Below, in pieces: positions 12,535 through 23,656 of a stretch of DNA of 64,000 nt (the first letter of the stretch is position 1; each line of letters starts with the position of its first letter). The notes beneath the pieces were generated by a model that saw only the letters and a list, made by a program, of their open reading frames with translations, ran no database searches and had not been told where the DNA came from. This stretch comes from Sialis fuliginosa. Its lineage: Eukaryota > Arthropoda > Insecta > Megaloptera > Sialidae. A program made the translations under genes and the position numbers. The stretch covers positions 10,728,501 to 10,792,500 of the forward strand of contig OY540822.1 in assembly GCA_961205875.1 (NCBI GenBank), read 5' to 3'.

Positions 12535-13800
12535 CAAAGTGCAGCATATTAAAAACAAACAGATCCTGAATTACAGAACATCCTGTAGAAATAATTAGAT
12601 CTTACATAAGTTGATTTTGATATAGAGTACAACTTTATTGGTAAGTGAGGAATGTTTCCATTCACTGCTCAGCCATCTGATGTGATAGCGTGATTAGACA
12701 TTTTTCACAATTAGAATGGTACCAGTTTGTGCATTGTTAGACAACACGCCCACATATAATTTTTTGTTTTTACTAATGTGAAGTACTATCTACATACAAT
12801 TGTAAAGTGCAGTATAATTCTATAACACCAGCTAAACTATTAAACCACCAATTATAGCAAAACGATGTTTTAGTCCAATCATATTAGTGGAAATATAGCC
12901 CAAATCGGGAACTTATTCGGACCAAAGTGATTTTTGGTGGAAACGTTCTATTAGTGTCCCTGATCATCCCATTATAATAAGATCAAAAACATCAATGTAT
13001 TCTAAACCCCCACATTAGTTTGTACAAGAACAAGATATATTCCTGCTACAGAATTGATGTAAAATGTTCAAATTAAAATGATATAACATTAAATATTGAA
13101 AATATAATAATACCATTAAATAGGTATTTGATAGTTTCAGAGACAATTTAAGGTGGAATCTTAGTCCGGGTGTTTCTGTGAAAAATTTTATTTGTTTGCA
13201 AATTTTAACTTAACATTTAAAAAAAACTGAACTTTTAATTTATTATTAATTAAACCGATCTTAAAGACCTTAAACTTATTTTAAAGAAAACTTTATACCT
13301 ACTCCTTTGCACCGTTTCATAAAATGAACGGTTTCAGAGAAAAACACGAAAAACTATGGAAAAACGTGATCAGCTCGGTTTTTTATGAGATAATCAGAGA
13401 CACTAGTAGTCCGAATTTGTTCCACGTAAAAGTCTAATATGATTGGAATATTTATGGATTATACCTTAATAAATCCCTAATGTTAACAACAAACATTCTG
13501 AAAAAGTCCTGAAATTTTTCTTTTCTTTTTTAAATTTGATAATTAGGTTATATAAACAATCTGAAAATTTTTTGGAATATACCGTATTAAATCCCTAATG
13601 TAAATAACAAAAAGATTTGAAATAATTCCTGAAACAGGACCTGAAACTTTTGTTTACATTTTTAAATTTGATAATTCAGTTATATAAAAAAACTATCACC
13701 AAACGATAACCGATATTTAGTACCGAAAAACATATTTATTTCGAAATTAAATTAATTTTTTTAATAAATTCTTATATATTTATATAGTAACTAAATGAGT
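12535..13800. repeat. Flank: weak inverted repeat and ~120-bp duplication
   Basis: No gene was recognised. A diverged inverted pair lies at 12866-12975 and 13385-13455 (agtccaatcatattag against ctaatatgattgga). A tandem pair of ~120-bp units follows at about 13460-13570 and 13575-13700, each with aaatccctaatgt and tttaaatttgataatt. Confidence 0.4.
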
Positions 13801-14548
13801 CTACGTCTTATTTTCTTGTATTTAAATCGATATTTGTATGACGAGTTGAAGTTCATTGCTGGAAATTTCACTAAAAAATTTCGAAATTTTTATTTCGTTA
13901 AAAGTATGTTTATTGTATAGAAAATGACGTGAAAAGTTGTTTGTTTCAAACCGCAGGTCTGTATCTCAAACCGTTCTCGAGATATAGCCTCTCAAAGTTT
14001 TAGTTTTTTTAAATTTTTGGAGAAAAAATGGAATAACTTTTGAACGCGTGGTCGGAATTGATTTTAGTTGACGGATTTGAAATCAGCGTGTCAAAATCTA
14101 TATAATGACATGTATAATACTTTAAAATCCGACAAAAAAATTTTTGCCAAAAATCGACATTTTTTTAAGGTATACCCCTTTGAATTTTTTCGATTTTTCG
14201 CGATTTTTTTTTTTTTCGAGTTTTAAGGTATTATACATGTCATTATATAGATTTTGATACGCTGATTCCAAATCCATCAATTAAAATCAATTCCGACCAC
14301 GCGTTCAAAAGTTAGAGCCATTTTTCTTCAAAATTTTGAAAAAATTGAAACTTTGAGAGGCTATATCTCGAGAACGGTTTAAGATACAGACCTGCGGTTT
14401 GAAGCATTTAACTTTTCACGTCATTTTCTATACAATAAACATACTTTTAACGAAATCAAAAATTCGAAATTTTTTAGTGAAATTTCCTGCAGTGAACTTT
14501 AACTCGTCATACAAATATCGACTAAAATACAAGAAAATAAGACGTAGA
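13800..14548. mobile_element. ~750-bp foldback MITE
   Basis: The left arm starts tctacgtcttattttcttg at 13800 and the right arm ends with its reverse complement at 14548. Arms of ~370 bp pair through ctcgagatatagcctctcaa and gaacgcgtggtcggaattga to a centre near 14180. No frame is encoded. The flanks show no clear target duplication. Confidence 0.8.
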
Positions 14549-14809
14549 GGTATTATAGTTTTATAGTTGAGCGTGTAAATTAATATTAAATGCTATTTTT
14601 GGTTTAAATGTTTGAGTTGCGCATAAAGATGAATATTCTAATAATATTTATAATTATTTATTAACTGAAAACACATATTTGTATTGATTTATCTATAAAT
14701 TAAGGGAAGCACTGCTTCCATGGACGCTTCGCCAATGATCTATTAATTTTATGCTTATCTACTTTTATTTGTCTATCCTAACAAAATAGTGCTCTGTCAA
14801 GGTCATAGG

Positions 14810-14862
14810 GGCCCCATTATCCTAATGTGCCCAGGGCCTCCAATAGATTAAAGACGGCCCTG
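14810..14862. mobile_element. Solo terminus of a hAT-type element
   Basis: The text ggggccccattatcctaatg followed by gacggccctg at 14853-14862 has the G+C-rich end typical of hAT non-autonomous elements, whose ends read cagggccg. No partner end was seen upstream, so this is a truncated relic. Confidence 0.5.
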
Positions 14863-15039
14863 ATGCCTACTAAATTACTAATACATTAAACAAAAAAATA
14901 TGAAAAATTCCTAAAAAATCCTAAAATTGTATTGACTTTTGAAATTTTTTTTAATCAATTTCATAAAAAATCTTTGACAGTGGCCCAAGTCCATTTGTCA
15001 ATTTTTTTTTGTTGACTGTAGTGACGTGTAGAATTTGAG

Positions 15040-15370
15040 GTAATTATCATAAAAAACAATTTGTATATTCAAATGTGAGTATACTTTTCAGTCTATGGAA
15101 GGGTGGATAGAAAATTTTTTGACAATGTTTATTATAATTTTCATTGAAAGTACTAATTAAATACTACATTCTGGAATTTTTTCAGATTTTTTGAATTGAT
15201 AGTTTAGAAATTAGAGGGGGGAGAGACGCTCTGATGACATTTAAAATCAAATATATCATGACTGAAGGGTTAAAATGAAAAAATGTCATAACATTTTTTG
15301 TTGCATTTTAGGAGACCTAAAATTATACGTTGTCACTTTGTACCGTTCTAAATGTGAATAGATTAAGGGG
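15040..15370 (-). repeat. Dispersed repeat shared with 38460-38760 (inverted)
   Basis: Phrases such as cagattttttgaattgatag, ggggggagagacgctctgat and tcattgaaagtactaattaa match the reverse complement of 38460-38700. In the 38-kb copy this text follows an agggttccgta hairpin like those in RTE-like tails, so both may be 3' parts of one non-LTR family. Confidence 0.55.
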
Positions 15371-15895
15371 TAAAGTCAATGTGACGGAAAAAAAATTAAT
15401 TTTTTTTTAAAATATACATATTCAAAAAATGTATAAAAAGATTAAGTTAAAATTCCAAAAATTGTCCAAGTTACAGTCCATTTAATGAAAGCAGTTAACG
15501 CGGCTGGTTATGATCCTCAAAAAACTTGTAAACATGTTTTTCTCTAAACAATTTTGTCCAGTGATTTCTCAGACTAATAAACCGATTAAAAACAGTTTTT
15601 TTTTCTAAATTTTCGTAATCGCAGTGGCTCAGTCTGTGCATTACCGACTTTTAAAATAAATAAAAATAAATAAAAACCCAAACATTGACAGTTTTTTGAC
15701 CCGTTACATTGACTTTCCTCCTTAAGTATTTATATCATTTTACACGACTAGTATTAAAAAAAAATTATAACATTATATATATCATACATATTTCTCTAAT
15801 CATTTTAGCAATTTGTTTAAAATAAATATTTAGCTGTTTGAGAATCTAGAAGACATCACAAAGAACAAGTATCTTGTAAAAAATAACAGCGCTAC

Positions 15896-16000
15896 CTGAG
15901 ACAACGGCTGGAACAGCTGACCTCCGCTATACACCTCACCAGTTCAAACGTGACAGAGTCGGGTTCCGTGGCTGATTGTTTACAGTTGAATTTGTCACGG
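15896..16000 (-). CDS. Candidate internal coding exon, copy 1 (105 bp)
   Basis: On the minus strand a textbook acceptor (tgtttaatttcag) ends at 16001 and a donor (cag|gtagcg) begins at 15895. Between them one frame is open throughout: it uses one base, 34 full codons and two leftover bases, so the exon is phase 2 to phase 2 and 35 codon-equivalents long. The peptide starts RDKFNCKQSATEP and contains RCIAEVSCSSRCL, with five cysteines. The second copy (16810-16896) keeps the same frame. I do not recognise the family. The donor is weak at +4. The upstream exon candidates do not join in the right phase, so the gene model is incomplete, and a noncoding exon in a repeat remains possible. Confidence 0.4.
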
Positions 16001-16293
16001 CTGAAATTAAACACAATTGTATTAACTCACAATGTTTTACATTAACACAAACTTCATAGTTTAAATAATCTAAAGTGTTTGTTATAAATTCATATATTAT
16101 AACATAAAATCTTGTATTATAACAGCTGCATTTTATTTTAAAAAATTGTAAATATTAACATTATTAAATGTATTTACCGTTTGGGTTATTATTTCTTGTT
16201 ATATCGGCTTGCTTCAGCAGACAGTCAGTATGAGTAGAATGTTTCTAATAGCTGCCAACATCTCACTGCATCAGATACGCCAAAACAACTTAC

Positions 16294-16316
16294 TGTTTCT
16301 TCTAGCCAAATGTTTT
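16294..16316 (-). other. Candidate 23-bp microexon, copy 1
   Basis: On the minus strand ctctaattttttcag ends at 16317, followed by 23 bases and a consensus donor gtaagt at 16288-16293. The same arrangement is kept in the duplicate at 17199-17221. Neither phase links it cleanly to the longer exon, so it could be untranslated or chance. Confidence 0.25.
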
Positions 16317-16809
16317 CTGAAAAAATTAGAGAAATACTGTTTTCAAATTTGAAAAAAATAAATAAAAATTCAAACTGTCACCATTTTATAAAAAAGAAAT
16401 TGCTACGCGTAACAAAATTTTAATAGGACAATGGAGAGGAATTCATTTTTTTGTTCATCACATCGAGGCTCATAACTTTGTAAATTTTTAATATTTTTCA
16501 ATAAAATTTGGTATTGAATAAGTTGAATAAATACTTAATAAAATATCCTTTACCCGATCCTGAAATAATTAGTTATACCTGTAAAAAAAATACCCAAACT
16601 TTGACAGTTTTTTGACCCGTTACACTGACTTTCCTCCTTCAGTATTTTTATCATTTTTCTGACTAGTATTAAAAAAATATTTAATATTAGATACATCATA
16701 TATATTTCTCTAATCATTTAAGCAATTTGTTTAAAATAAATATTTAGCTGTTTGAGAATCTATAAGACATCACAAAGAACAAGTATCTTGTGAAAAACAA
16801 CAGCGCTAC

Positions 16810-16896
16810 CCGAGACAATGGCTGGAACAGCTGACCTCTGCTATACGCCTCACCAGTTCAAACGTGGCTGATTGTTTACAGTTGAATTTGTCACGG
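16810..16896 (-). CDS. Candidate internal coding exon, copy 2 (87 bp)
   Basis: This is the duplicate of the exon at 15896-16000, with the same acceptor (tttaatttcag) and the same gtagcg donor, here preceded by cgg. It lacks exactly 18 bp, removing six codons (around EPDSVT) and leaving the frame open. Two cysteines are changed (RCIAEV to RRIAEV, SRCL to SHCL), leaving three. As a phase-symmetric exon it could be spliced in series with, or instead of, copy 1. The in-frame deletion is suggestive of coding constraint but is a single event. Confidence 0.4.
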
Positions 16897-17198
16897 CTGA
16901 AATTAAACACAATTGTATTATCTCACAATATTTTAGATTAACACAAACTTCATGGTTTAAGTAATCTTAAGTGTTTGTTATAAATTCAATTCAAACCATT
17001 CTGACAAATAAGTAAAATACATCAAAAACACATTATAACAGCTGTCTTCTATTTAAAAAAAAATGTAAATATTAACATTATTAAATGTATTTACCGTTGT
17101 GGTTATTATTTCTTGCCTTATCGGTTTGCTTCAGCGGACAGTCAGTTGTATGAGTACAATGTTTCTAATAGCTGCCAACATCTCACTGAATCACTTAC

Positions 17199-17221
17199 TG
17201 TTTCTTCTAGCCAAATGTTTG
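17199..17221 (-). other. Candidate 23-bp microexon, copy 2
   Basis: The acceptor ctctaattttttcag and the donor gtaagt flank caaacatttggctagaagaa and three more bases. It is identical to copy 1 apart from the first base. See 16294-16316. Confidence 0.25.
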
Positions 17222-17395
17222 CTGAAAAAATTAGAGAAATACTATTTTAATATTTTAAAAAAATAAACAACAATTCAAACCGTCGGAATTCATTTTTTTG
17301 TTCATCACATCGAGGCTCATAACTTTGTATTTTTTAAATATTTTTCAATAAAAATTGGTATTGAATAAGTTGAATGTATAATTAATAAAATGTAC

Positions 17396-17503
17396 CTGTA
17401 CTGACGATGAATGTTTGCGATGAGAAGGAATCACATCTCCTCGTCTATACAGTGTCCTCGGCATCTTCCGTATCTTCAGTCATATTGTCAACTTTGCCCG
17501 CAT
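17396..17503 (-). CDS. Candidate first coding exon of the minus-strand gene
   Basis: On the minus strand an acceptor (atttgactgatag) ends at 17504 and a donor (gtacag|gtacat) begins at 17395. An ATG at 17464, in context ggaagatgc, opens 23 codons that reach the donor in phase 0; the peptide begins MPRTLYRRGDVIPSHRK. A second ATG at 17480, in another frame, closes after 12 codons (MTEDTEDAEDTV). G+C here is well above the surroundings. Joining to the microexon in phase 0 meets a stop after four codons, and the 105-bp exon needs phase 2. Either an exon is missing or this is untranslated. I do not recognise a family. Confidence 0.3.
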
Positions 17504-17509
17504 CTATCA

Positions 17510-18400
17510 GTCAAATAAGTATGTTATTATTATTTAGGTACAATCAATATATTTAAGGTCTTTCAACATCCAAGGACGGCATAACTTAGAATTCAGAAAT
17601 ACACACAATGTAGGAAAACTATTTCATTTTAACGACATCTTCCACAGAGAGTAACCTCGGAAGCACACTAATATTTCCAGGCCTATTTATCGTCCCACTT
17701 CAACCCCCAACTGTAATAATTACATCTTGTTACGTGAATGTAATTTTTCAGACACACACACAACTAGTGATTACATATAATTAAACACAAAAATAGAATG
17801 TTCCAATGACCTTCAAAATAATTAAAATGCAGCTATTATTTTTTCAGATTTTTCTATAAGTTTCTGTATTTTAAGTAATAAATACAAGTTCAAAACTACT
17901 ACTCACGTTTATTTATTCCATAAACTTAATTGTATCCTTGGATCTATTGTATCCCATCATTGCTATGTATAAGGAAATAAATATATCTCGACTTTTAAAC
18001 AAAAACAATTTTTGTCAAACGAAACACATAATATAAAGTACCAAGTTCCTACATAAACATTAATTATGAACGTAATTCACGTAATTCACTTAATTAATAA
18101 AAATCAACAATTATAACACTCGTACACAACTAATTATAATCATAACTTCAATAATAACGTAAATGACTGTCTCGTGTTCGTAAAGACTCGTTTAGAAACA
18201 AAAACACCGTATATTCACGTAGCTGTTTAATATTACCTAGTATTACGTATTCTCAAACAAGTTAAAACTCCCATTTCGAGTCGGAATGCGCTAGCCTGCC
18301 CTCTGCTGTTCAATACTTGAAGTTAATAACCGATGCCATCGATGGTGCTAATCGATGAAATTAACCGATGCTGTTAACAAAAAAATTGATATACTTACAT
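17510..18400. other. Flank upstream of the minus-strand exon candidates
   Basis: This stretch shows no open frame or repeat relative in the window. At 18325-18372 the words ccgatg, catcgatgg, aatcgatga and ccgatg form a cluster of ATCGAT-like sites resembling DREF elements of insect promoters. This could be the promoter side of the minus-strand candidate, but there is no TATA box or initiator to confirm it. Confidence 0.25.
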
Positions 18401-18401
18401 A

Positions 18402-18741
18402 TGTCCGGTATTATAAAGGAGCTAGCAAAATTGCTAGCTAGCAAGCACTTTCAACTTAGATATCAAACATATATGACAGTTCTTTTATTCTTTTGGAGTT
18501 TGTTGATAACTTTGACAAGTTTCGCGCACGCGTTGTAGGTAAATACCAACGGTATTAAAACAGTGGTGATATTATGAAAATTATTTTGTACGGTGAAAGA
18601 TGCCAACTGTGTTACAATTAGTTGAAGTGTCACTGCTCTAAATTCCATAGCTAATCCATAGATACTAGTACAGAATTAACACCCCATTTGAAAGTAATTG
18701 CTAGCTAGCAAATTTTGCTAGCTCCTTTATAATACCGGACA
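18402..18741. mobile_element. 340-bp MITE with ~40-bp terminal inverted repeats
   Basis: The left end tgtccggtattataaaggag is repeated inverted at the right end (ctcctttataataccggaca), and pairing runs ~40 bp through gctagcaaaattgctagcta. The bases ata lie on both sides and could be a 3-bp target duplication, but this is short enough to be chance. No frame encodes a transposase; the 61-codon open frame inside (18463-18648) is unsupported. Confidence 0.85.
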
Positions 18742-18744
18742 ATA

Positions 18745-18965
18745 GACTCAAAAACCAAACATACTCAAAAACAGAGCCGTGTTAAAAGAAAGAGATATAA
18801 AATGGTTTACGATATACGTGTCCTTTTTTAATCAGGAGTGTCTATTTCATTCTTATTAGAAAAAGAGATAGATATATCCCAAACGCCACCTCATCTCTCT
18901 CACTGTTTTGGAGAAATGTTACACCATTATGTTAAAGAATTTTCAGTCCATGTTCTATGTCTATG
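18745..18965. repeat. Dispersed repeat R2, copy 1
   Basis: The words tatttcattcttattagaaa, aaagagatagatatatccc and tctctctcactgttttgga recur inside the hAT MITE at 59555-59790, where they form an inverted pair. The phrase gtccatgttctatgtctatg closes both copies. Confidence 0.65.
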
Positions 18966-19249
18966 ATGACATATTTCTTTCAATGGTTCCCAATCCCATT
19001 TATTTAATATTAATGAATAAATTACAAATAAATGAATTTATTCAATAATGCAGTTGTTTAATTTGTTCATTACAATTAAAAATCAGAAGGATTTCCATAT
19101 TGCGACCAAAAAAGGGGACTTGTAGATGAATAGTTTGAGAATCACTGATATTTCATTTCATATTTATTTTTTTAAATTCGTACATTTATCTGAACGCAAC
19201 TCCATATAATTATTTATTTATGGTCTAACCGTTATTATTAACACTATTT

Positions 19250-19795
19250 TTTTTTTCTTAAAGGTATGTTTTAAATTATCTATCTTTGTATATTTTTAAT
19301 ATAAAATATTATTTGTAAATTTTCGTTAATATGGGTCTGCCCAAAATGACCAATATTATAGTTTGGTTGAATTATATTACCTAACATAACAACTTTTGTA
19401 TTTTATCTTTACATTTTTGTATGTTGTTAATATAAAATATTATTTATAAATTTTCATTAATACAGGCCTGCCTTAATTTTATTTCAATATTATAATTTGT
19501 TGAAATATATAATCAATGTAACAACTTTCTTCCATTTATTTAAATTAGTACCTACATAGTTTTTTTGAAAATAACATTTACATTTCTTCCTTAATACGAA
19601 TCTGTCTTAATTGTTCAATATTTTTTTATACATTATACAATTCACGCAAACATAACAATTACCTTAAATTTGATTTTATATTTTCATATATTTTTGCATA
19701 AAATAATATCAATTGTAAATTTACCTTAATACTAACCTGATCTAATTTAAATATACTAATTCCAAATTTATCTTTATAATTATAATTCACTATAT
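19250..19795. repeat. Degenerate ~120-bp tandem repeat, four copies
   Basis: The phrase ataaaatattatttgtaaat, followed by ttaatayrggycTGcct, recurs near 19300, 19430, 19575 and 19695 with growing divergence. Nothing else is visible from 18965 to 20100. Confidence 0.5.
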
Positions 19796-20109
19796 ATTAA
19801 AAATTTCAACTCGCTTGCTTAAAATTTTTCACACCTGGTAATGAAAACAACATTTGAAAACATCGCAACCACTACTAGGTATTAGTGAAAAATGAATACC
19901 CAGTAATGGTTATTGAACACAAAACCCCTCCTAGAACAATAAAATTAAATTTGGTGGTGACCTTATCTTTAAGATATGTTCAAGAATGAAACATTAATTT
20001 CATTTCAAAAAAAAAAAAAAATTAAGCAGCATAAAAATCGCTAATAATCAAACTCGCTCCACTAATCATTTACATAAGAAAATACACACTTCGTAAATTT
20101 TGACTGATC

Positions 20110-20320
20110 TGCGATGTTTAAATGTCCACCATTTTGACACCTATTGGCCGATTGTCATCAAATTACGCTGTGAGACAGTTAAATGTATATAGATTAATAT
20201 TCAGAAATGGTAGTAATCAAATATCATCAATTTCAAATTCAGGACATTTAATTAAAAATTTGCCACTACTGGGGTGCTTGCCAAGACTGGTGCCGTTACC
20301 TTATACCTTTTTTTGGAAAA
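20110..20320 (+). repeat. Dispersed repeat D1, copy 2 (partial)
   Basis: The stretch from tttaaatgtccaccattttg to ccttgccaagactggtgcc-type text matches 62933-63130 at about nine bases in ten. Both copies share an open frame from the same ATG (20122 here, 62938 there) that reads MSTILT-I-RLSSN-AVRQL. Because it sits in a repeat, shared ancestry explains this without coding function. Confidence 0.75.
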
Positions 20321-20589
20321 TAAGACATCTTAAAACAAGTGTAACTCTAAAAGTTTTTCACCAAATTAAAAAATGTATAAATATTTGGAAACTACATGAA
20401 AAATAGAATAAAATGACCTATACCGGTAGTATTTTTGTTTAAACTAAAATATTTGGCGGCAATTTCAAAATTGACTATTTTTACAAAAAATCAAACTTAA
20501 TGTTTTGATACCGCATTTGGCCAAAATTGAATATTCGGTTCTGAAACCGATTTCAAATGAAAGTTCAATAAAAAACGAATAAAATAAGC

Positions 20590-20805
20590 CCTATAACATG
20601 CATAATAAGGAACATTTTGAAAAATAAGGTACTCTCGAAAAAAGTCTAATTTCGCTCAAAACTTTAAAAAATCGTAATTCAGCCAAAAAAATGGACGGGG
20701 GGAAAATATTTTGGGAAACATGTTTTTTTGATATGTACTTTGAGAAAAAAAATTGGGAGCAAAATCGGTGACATACGTGCGCCCTGTTTTTAAAAAAACT
20801 ACTGG
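20590..20805. repeat. Dispersed repeat R3, copy 1
   Basis: The words ataaggaacattttgaaaaa, aaatcgtaatt and attttgggaaacatgttttt match 26735-26880. Its end, ggtgacatacgtgcgccctg, recurs inverted at 24660-24680. Confidence 0.6.
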
Positions 20806-21149
20806 AAATGCCCATATTATACTCTCATATAAAATATATTTGCCATTTTTGTTGCATCCAAAAAAGTACAATCAATTTTTTTTTCGGCGTAACCTTTGTA
20901 AAAATTTTGAAGCGTGTTTTTTACTTTGTCAGGCTTTACAATAAAATTACACAAAAATAAAATTAATAAATTAATCAACGTTTTTTATATACATATATAT
21001 ATACATTTATGAAGCTATGTTAACTAACACCCATACTTTTTTACAAATACCGATGGTTGGGTTGTGGGGGCTAGAAAATATTACCGCGCAATCCCCCTCC
21101 TATGGGAAATTGGGTGGTAATTTATAAATTCACAAAAATAATATGATAA

Positions 21150-21500
21150 TATCTAAACAAATAAAAATATGTAGATAAATTGATAACGTAACATTAAGTT
21201 TAATAATAATTAATAGCTCAGCTTGGCGTGATCCTACAGTTTCAGTCTTTGTTTTAAAATATATGTAGTTTAAATCTTCATTTTTAAGATGCCCTAAGAG
21301 CGTCGCGACCTCTTTCCTATATTATAAAAAAATTAAAATATGTAGATAAATTGATAACGTAACATTAAGTTTAATAATTAATAGCTCAGCTTGGCGCGAT
21401 CCTACAGATTATGTCTTTGTTTTAAAATATAGTTTAAATCTTCATCTTTAAGAGTATTAATTGCCCTAAGAGCGTCGCGACCTCTTTCCTATATTATAAA
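21150..21500. repeat. Two ~158-bp units related to the 61-kb array
   Basis: The phrase agctcagcttggcg-gatcctac occurs at 21225 and 21383, followed by a poly-T/ttaaa stretch and ccctaagagcgtcgcgacct. The same layout forms the 164-bp array at 61190-61985. The flanks do not show the CAGGGGC ends seen there. Confidence 0.7.
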
Positions 21501-21714
21501 TTAATATCTTAATGTATAAAGAATATAAACTTATTTTTTAAGTAATAATCATAAAATGTTACTTTTCATTCTGAAACATTTACACTTTAAAAGTTTTTAG
21601 TTATCACTCAAATACCTACAGGTCTAAATCTAAACTAATTGTAAGCGAAGCAATATGAATTAATGTAAGATAGTTTATATAATATTTAGTTCAACTGTGT
21701 GTTACCTTGAATCA

Positions 21715-22120
21715 TACCCCAATGTTGGACTCTTGTTGAATTAAATGTACTAAATGAGAAATATTTGTTGATATTTGATTACCGCCATTACTGGATCATA
21801 ATCTATAGACATTTAATTGTAAAACAGCTTAATTTAATGACAATCGGCCAATGGACGTCAACTAATTAATTATTAGTGTAATCTATTTATTAAATATTTT
21901 TTATCATAGCATCTGCTTTACATTGTTTTCTTTATTTTACAATTTTTGTAACGAAGTAGGTACTTCTCATTTTATAATCATAAGCAAGTGCCCATTACTG
22001 GTTTTACTTTGTCCATTACTAGAGAAAAACATAAACAAAATAAAAGGTTATAATTAAAAAAAAAACTATATTTTTGGACTTTGGTAATAAAACTGATTTA
22101 ATAAAGAAGTAGGGTCGAGC
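21715..22120 (-). repeat. Dispersed repeat D1, copy 3
   Basis: This parallels 660-1065 through taaatgtactaaat-agaaat, aatcggccaatg, attattagtgtaatctattt and gattaataaagargtag-type text. It lacks the aacatgagttc end. Confidence 0.7.
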
Positions 22121-22124
22121 GGGG

Positions 22125-22790
22125 TAAATATGAAACACCAAAAAAATGGGGTAAAAGTGAAACAAGCTTGCAACTAAAAAACTAATTTGTTAATAGGAGA
22201 ATTATAAAAACTGACATCATTAAAGGTTTGTTAAAGCGACCTGAAAATATGAATCGCCTAATAAGTAATGTGTCACCTCTAAAGATTTTCCCCTGCTTGT
22301 CGATGTCAAAACGTGTGAATTAAATTTTAATTCTTTGCACATAACTTTCTGTATAGCTCACAATCAGATATTAATTAAAGTTACAATTTCACATTGATAT
22401 GCCACAAAGAAGAGAAATCGAAGTTGCTCTTTTAAATTTTGGAGAAATATTTTCCATTAGAGGCCTGTTTCACTTTTTCCCAAATTAGAGAATAAAAATG
22501 AAACACACTTTTTTCATTTTTAAAGTCCGTGTTGTATCGTACAGTTCAAATGACGTAAGTATTTAAAATGGTTATTCATAAGCGCATCTAGTAGAAAAAA
22601 TTAAAGTATGAATTTGTATCGTTAACTGTCAAAAAACATGAAAGATTTGTACTTTGTTACACTTTTACCTCAGTTGTTTTATTCACGAGAATTACAAAAA
22701 ATAAGCCCATCAATTCCAAAAAAACAGTATACCTTGCTCTTAAAGCGGCAAGTCCGGTGCCAGTATATACAGGGTTTTTGAAAATAAAAT
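22125..22790. other. Stretch with repeated gtgaaaca-type phrases, no gene seen
   Basis: The text starts cgagcggggtaaatatgaaa and later has tgtttcactttttcccaaat and aaatgaaacacac. This hints at an old repeat whose ends read gggtaaa-tgaaac. No coding frame or clear ends were found. Confidence 0.3.
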
Positions 22791-23110
22791 TCCCCCGGAG
22801 CAAGAAGTGATTGAGGGGCAAAAATAAAATTTGAAGACCTTTTTTTTTGCTCGTCAATTTAAATGTATACACTTTTTTCTTCTTTAAATGTACATATAAG
22901 TGTAGAATTGAAATTGAGAAGCAAAAAAAGTCATTAAAATCAAAATAAGTAATAAGTATAAAGGCACTGCCCCAACTGCCTTGGAAAAATACCTGACTTT
23001 TAAAAAATTTTAATTAATTCCCTGACTTTTTTGAATTTTAAATAAATTCCTTGACTTTCCCTGACCACTTTAGGCTTCCCTGACTTTCCAGAAAGTAGAC
23101 ACCCTAATAT
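22790..23110. repeat. Dispersed repeat R4 with CCCTGACTTT units, copy 1
   Basis: The text ggggcaaaaataaaatttga leads to a degenerate series of ttccctgacttt units at 22990-23085, ending ccagaaagtagacaccct. The same order recurs at 26035-26265. Short ccctgacttttcc repeats are widespread in invertebrate genomes. Confidence 0.65.
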
Positions 23111-23656
23111 ATGAAAATTATATAACATTTTTGTAGAAACTTTCGATAAATTAAAGAAATATGTCGCAATATTTTATCACAACTTATCGTTCTTTTCTGA
23201 TATGTTTATACATGACACATCCGTTAGAGATTTTCAAAGTTTATCAAATGTCGAATTTGATTATATAAAGAATACACATGCATTCATATTAACCGTGTGA
23301 AATATAACACTGTTATAAACGAACAATACCTTAAATCAACAATTGTTCTCAGAAATGTAAATAACGTTGGTTGATTAGGCACAAGAATGTTATTCTGTTT
23401 ATATGATCGATAAATATAATTGTATAATGGCTATTGTATTAAAGAATATTAATATCGCTTGCATTTTTTGATAACGTAGTTCACATCAAATATATAACAG
23501 TATGACTATTGTTAATGCATACTTCTGATTGTGATTATAATCACTACCCACGGTCAAATGCGGTGTAGTTAAATCTTGTTACGTAACCTTTCTTATCAAT
23601 TCAAAACCTTCAAAATCAATCAACCCCTTTTTATGTTTCAATTTTGGAACAATATA

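Larger units (their letters stand above)
15665..17397. repeat. Direct tandem duplication, 916-bp offset
   Basis: The phrase cagttttttgacccgttac starts at 15689 and again at 16605. Similarity then runs in parallel to about 16545 and 17395 (ttggtattgaataagttgaa). Copy 2 lacks 18 bp inside the longer exon candidate and 15 bp just past the shorter one, both multiples of three. Both copies contain two minus-strand, splice-flanked segments, described separately. Confidence 0.85.

Noticed and set aside
20656..20944. Overlapping open frames on both strands near 20.7 kb
   Set aside because: They lie inside dispersed repeat R3, have biased AT-rich composition and match no family.
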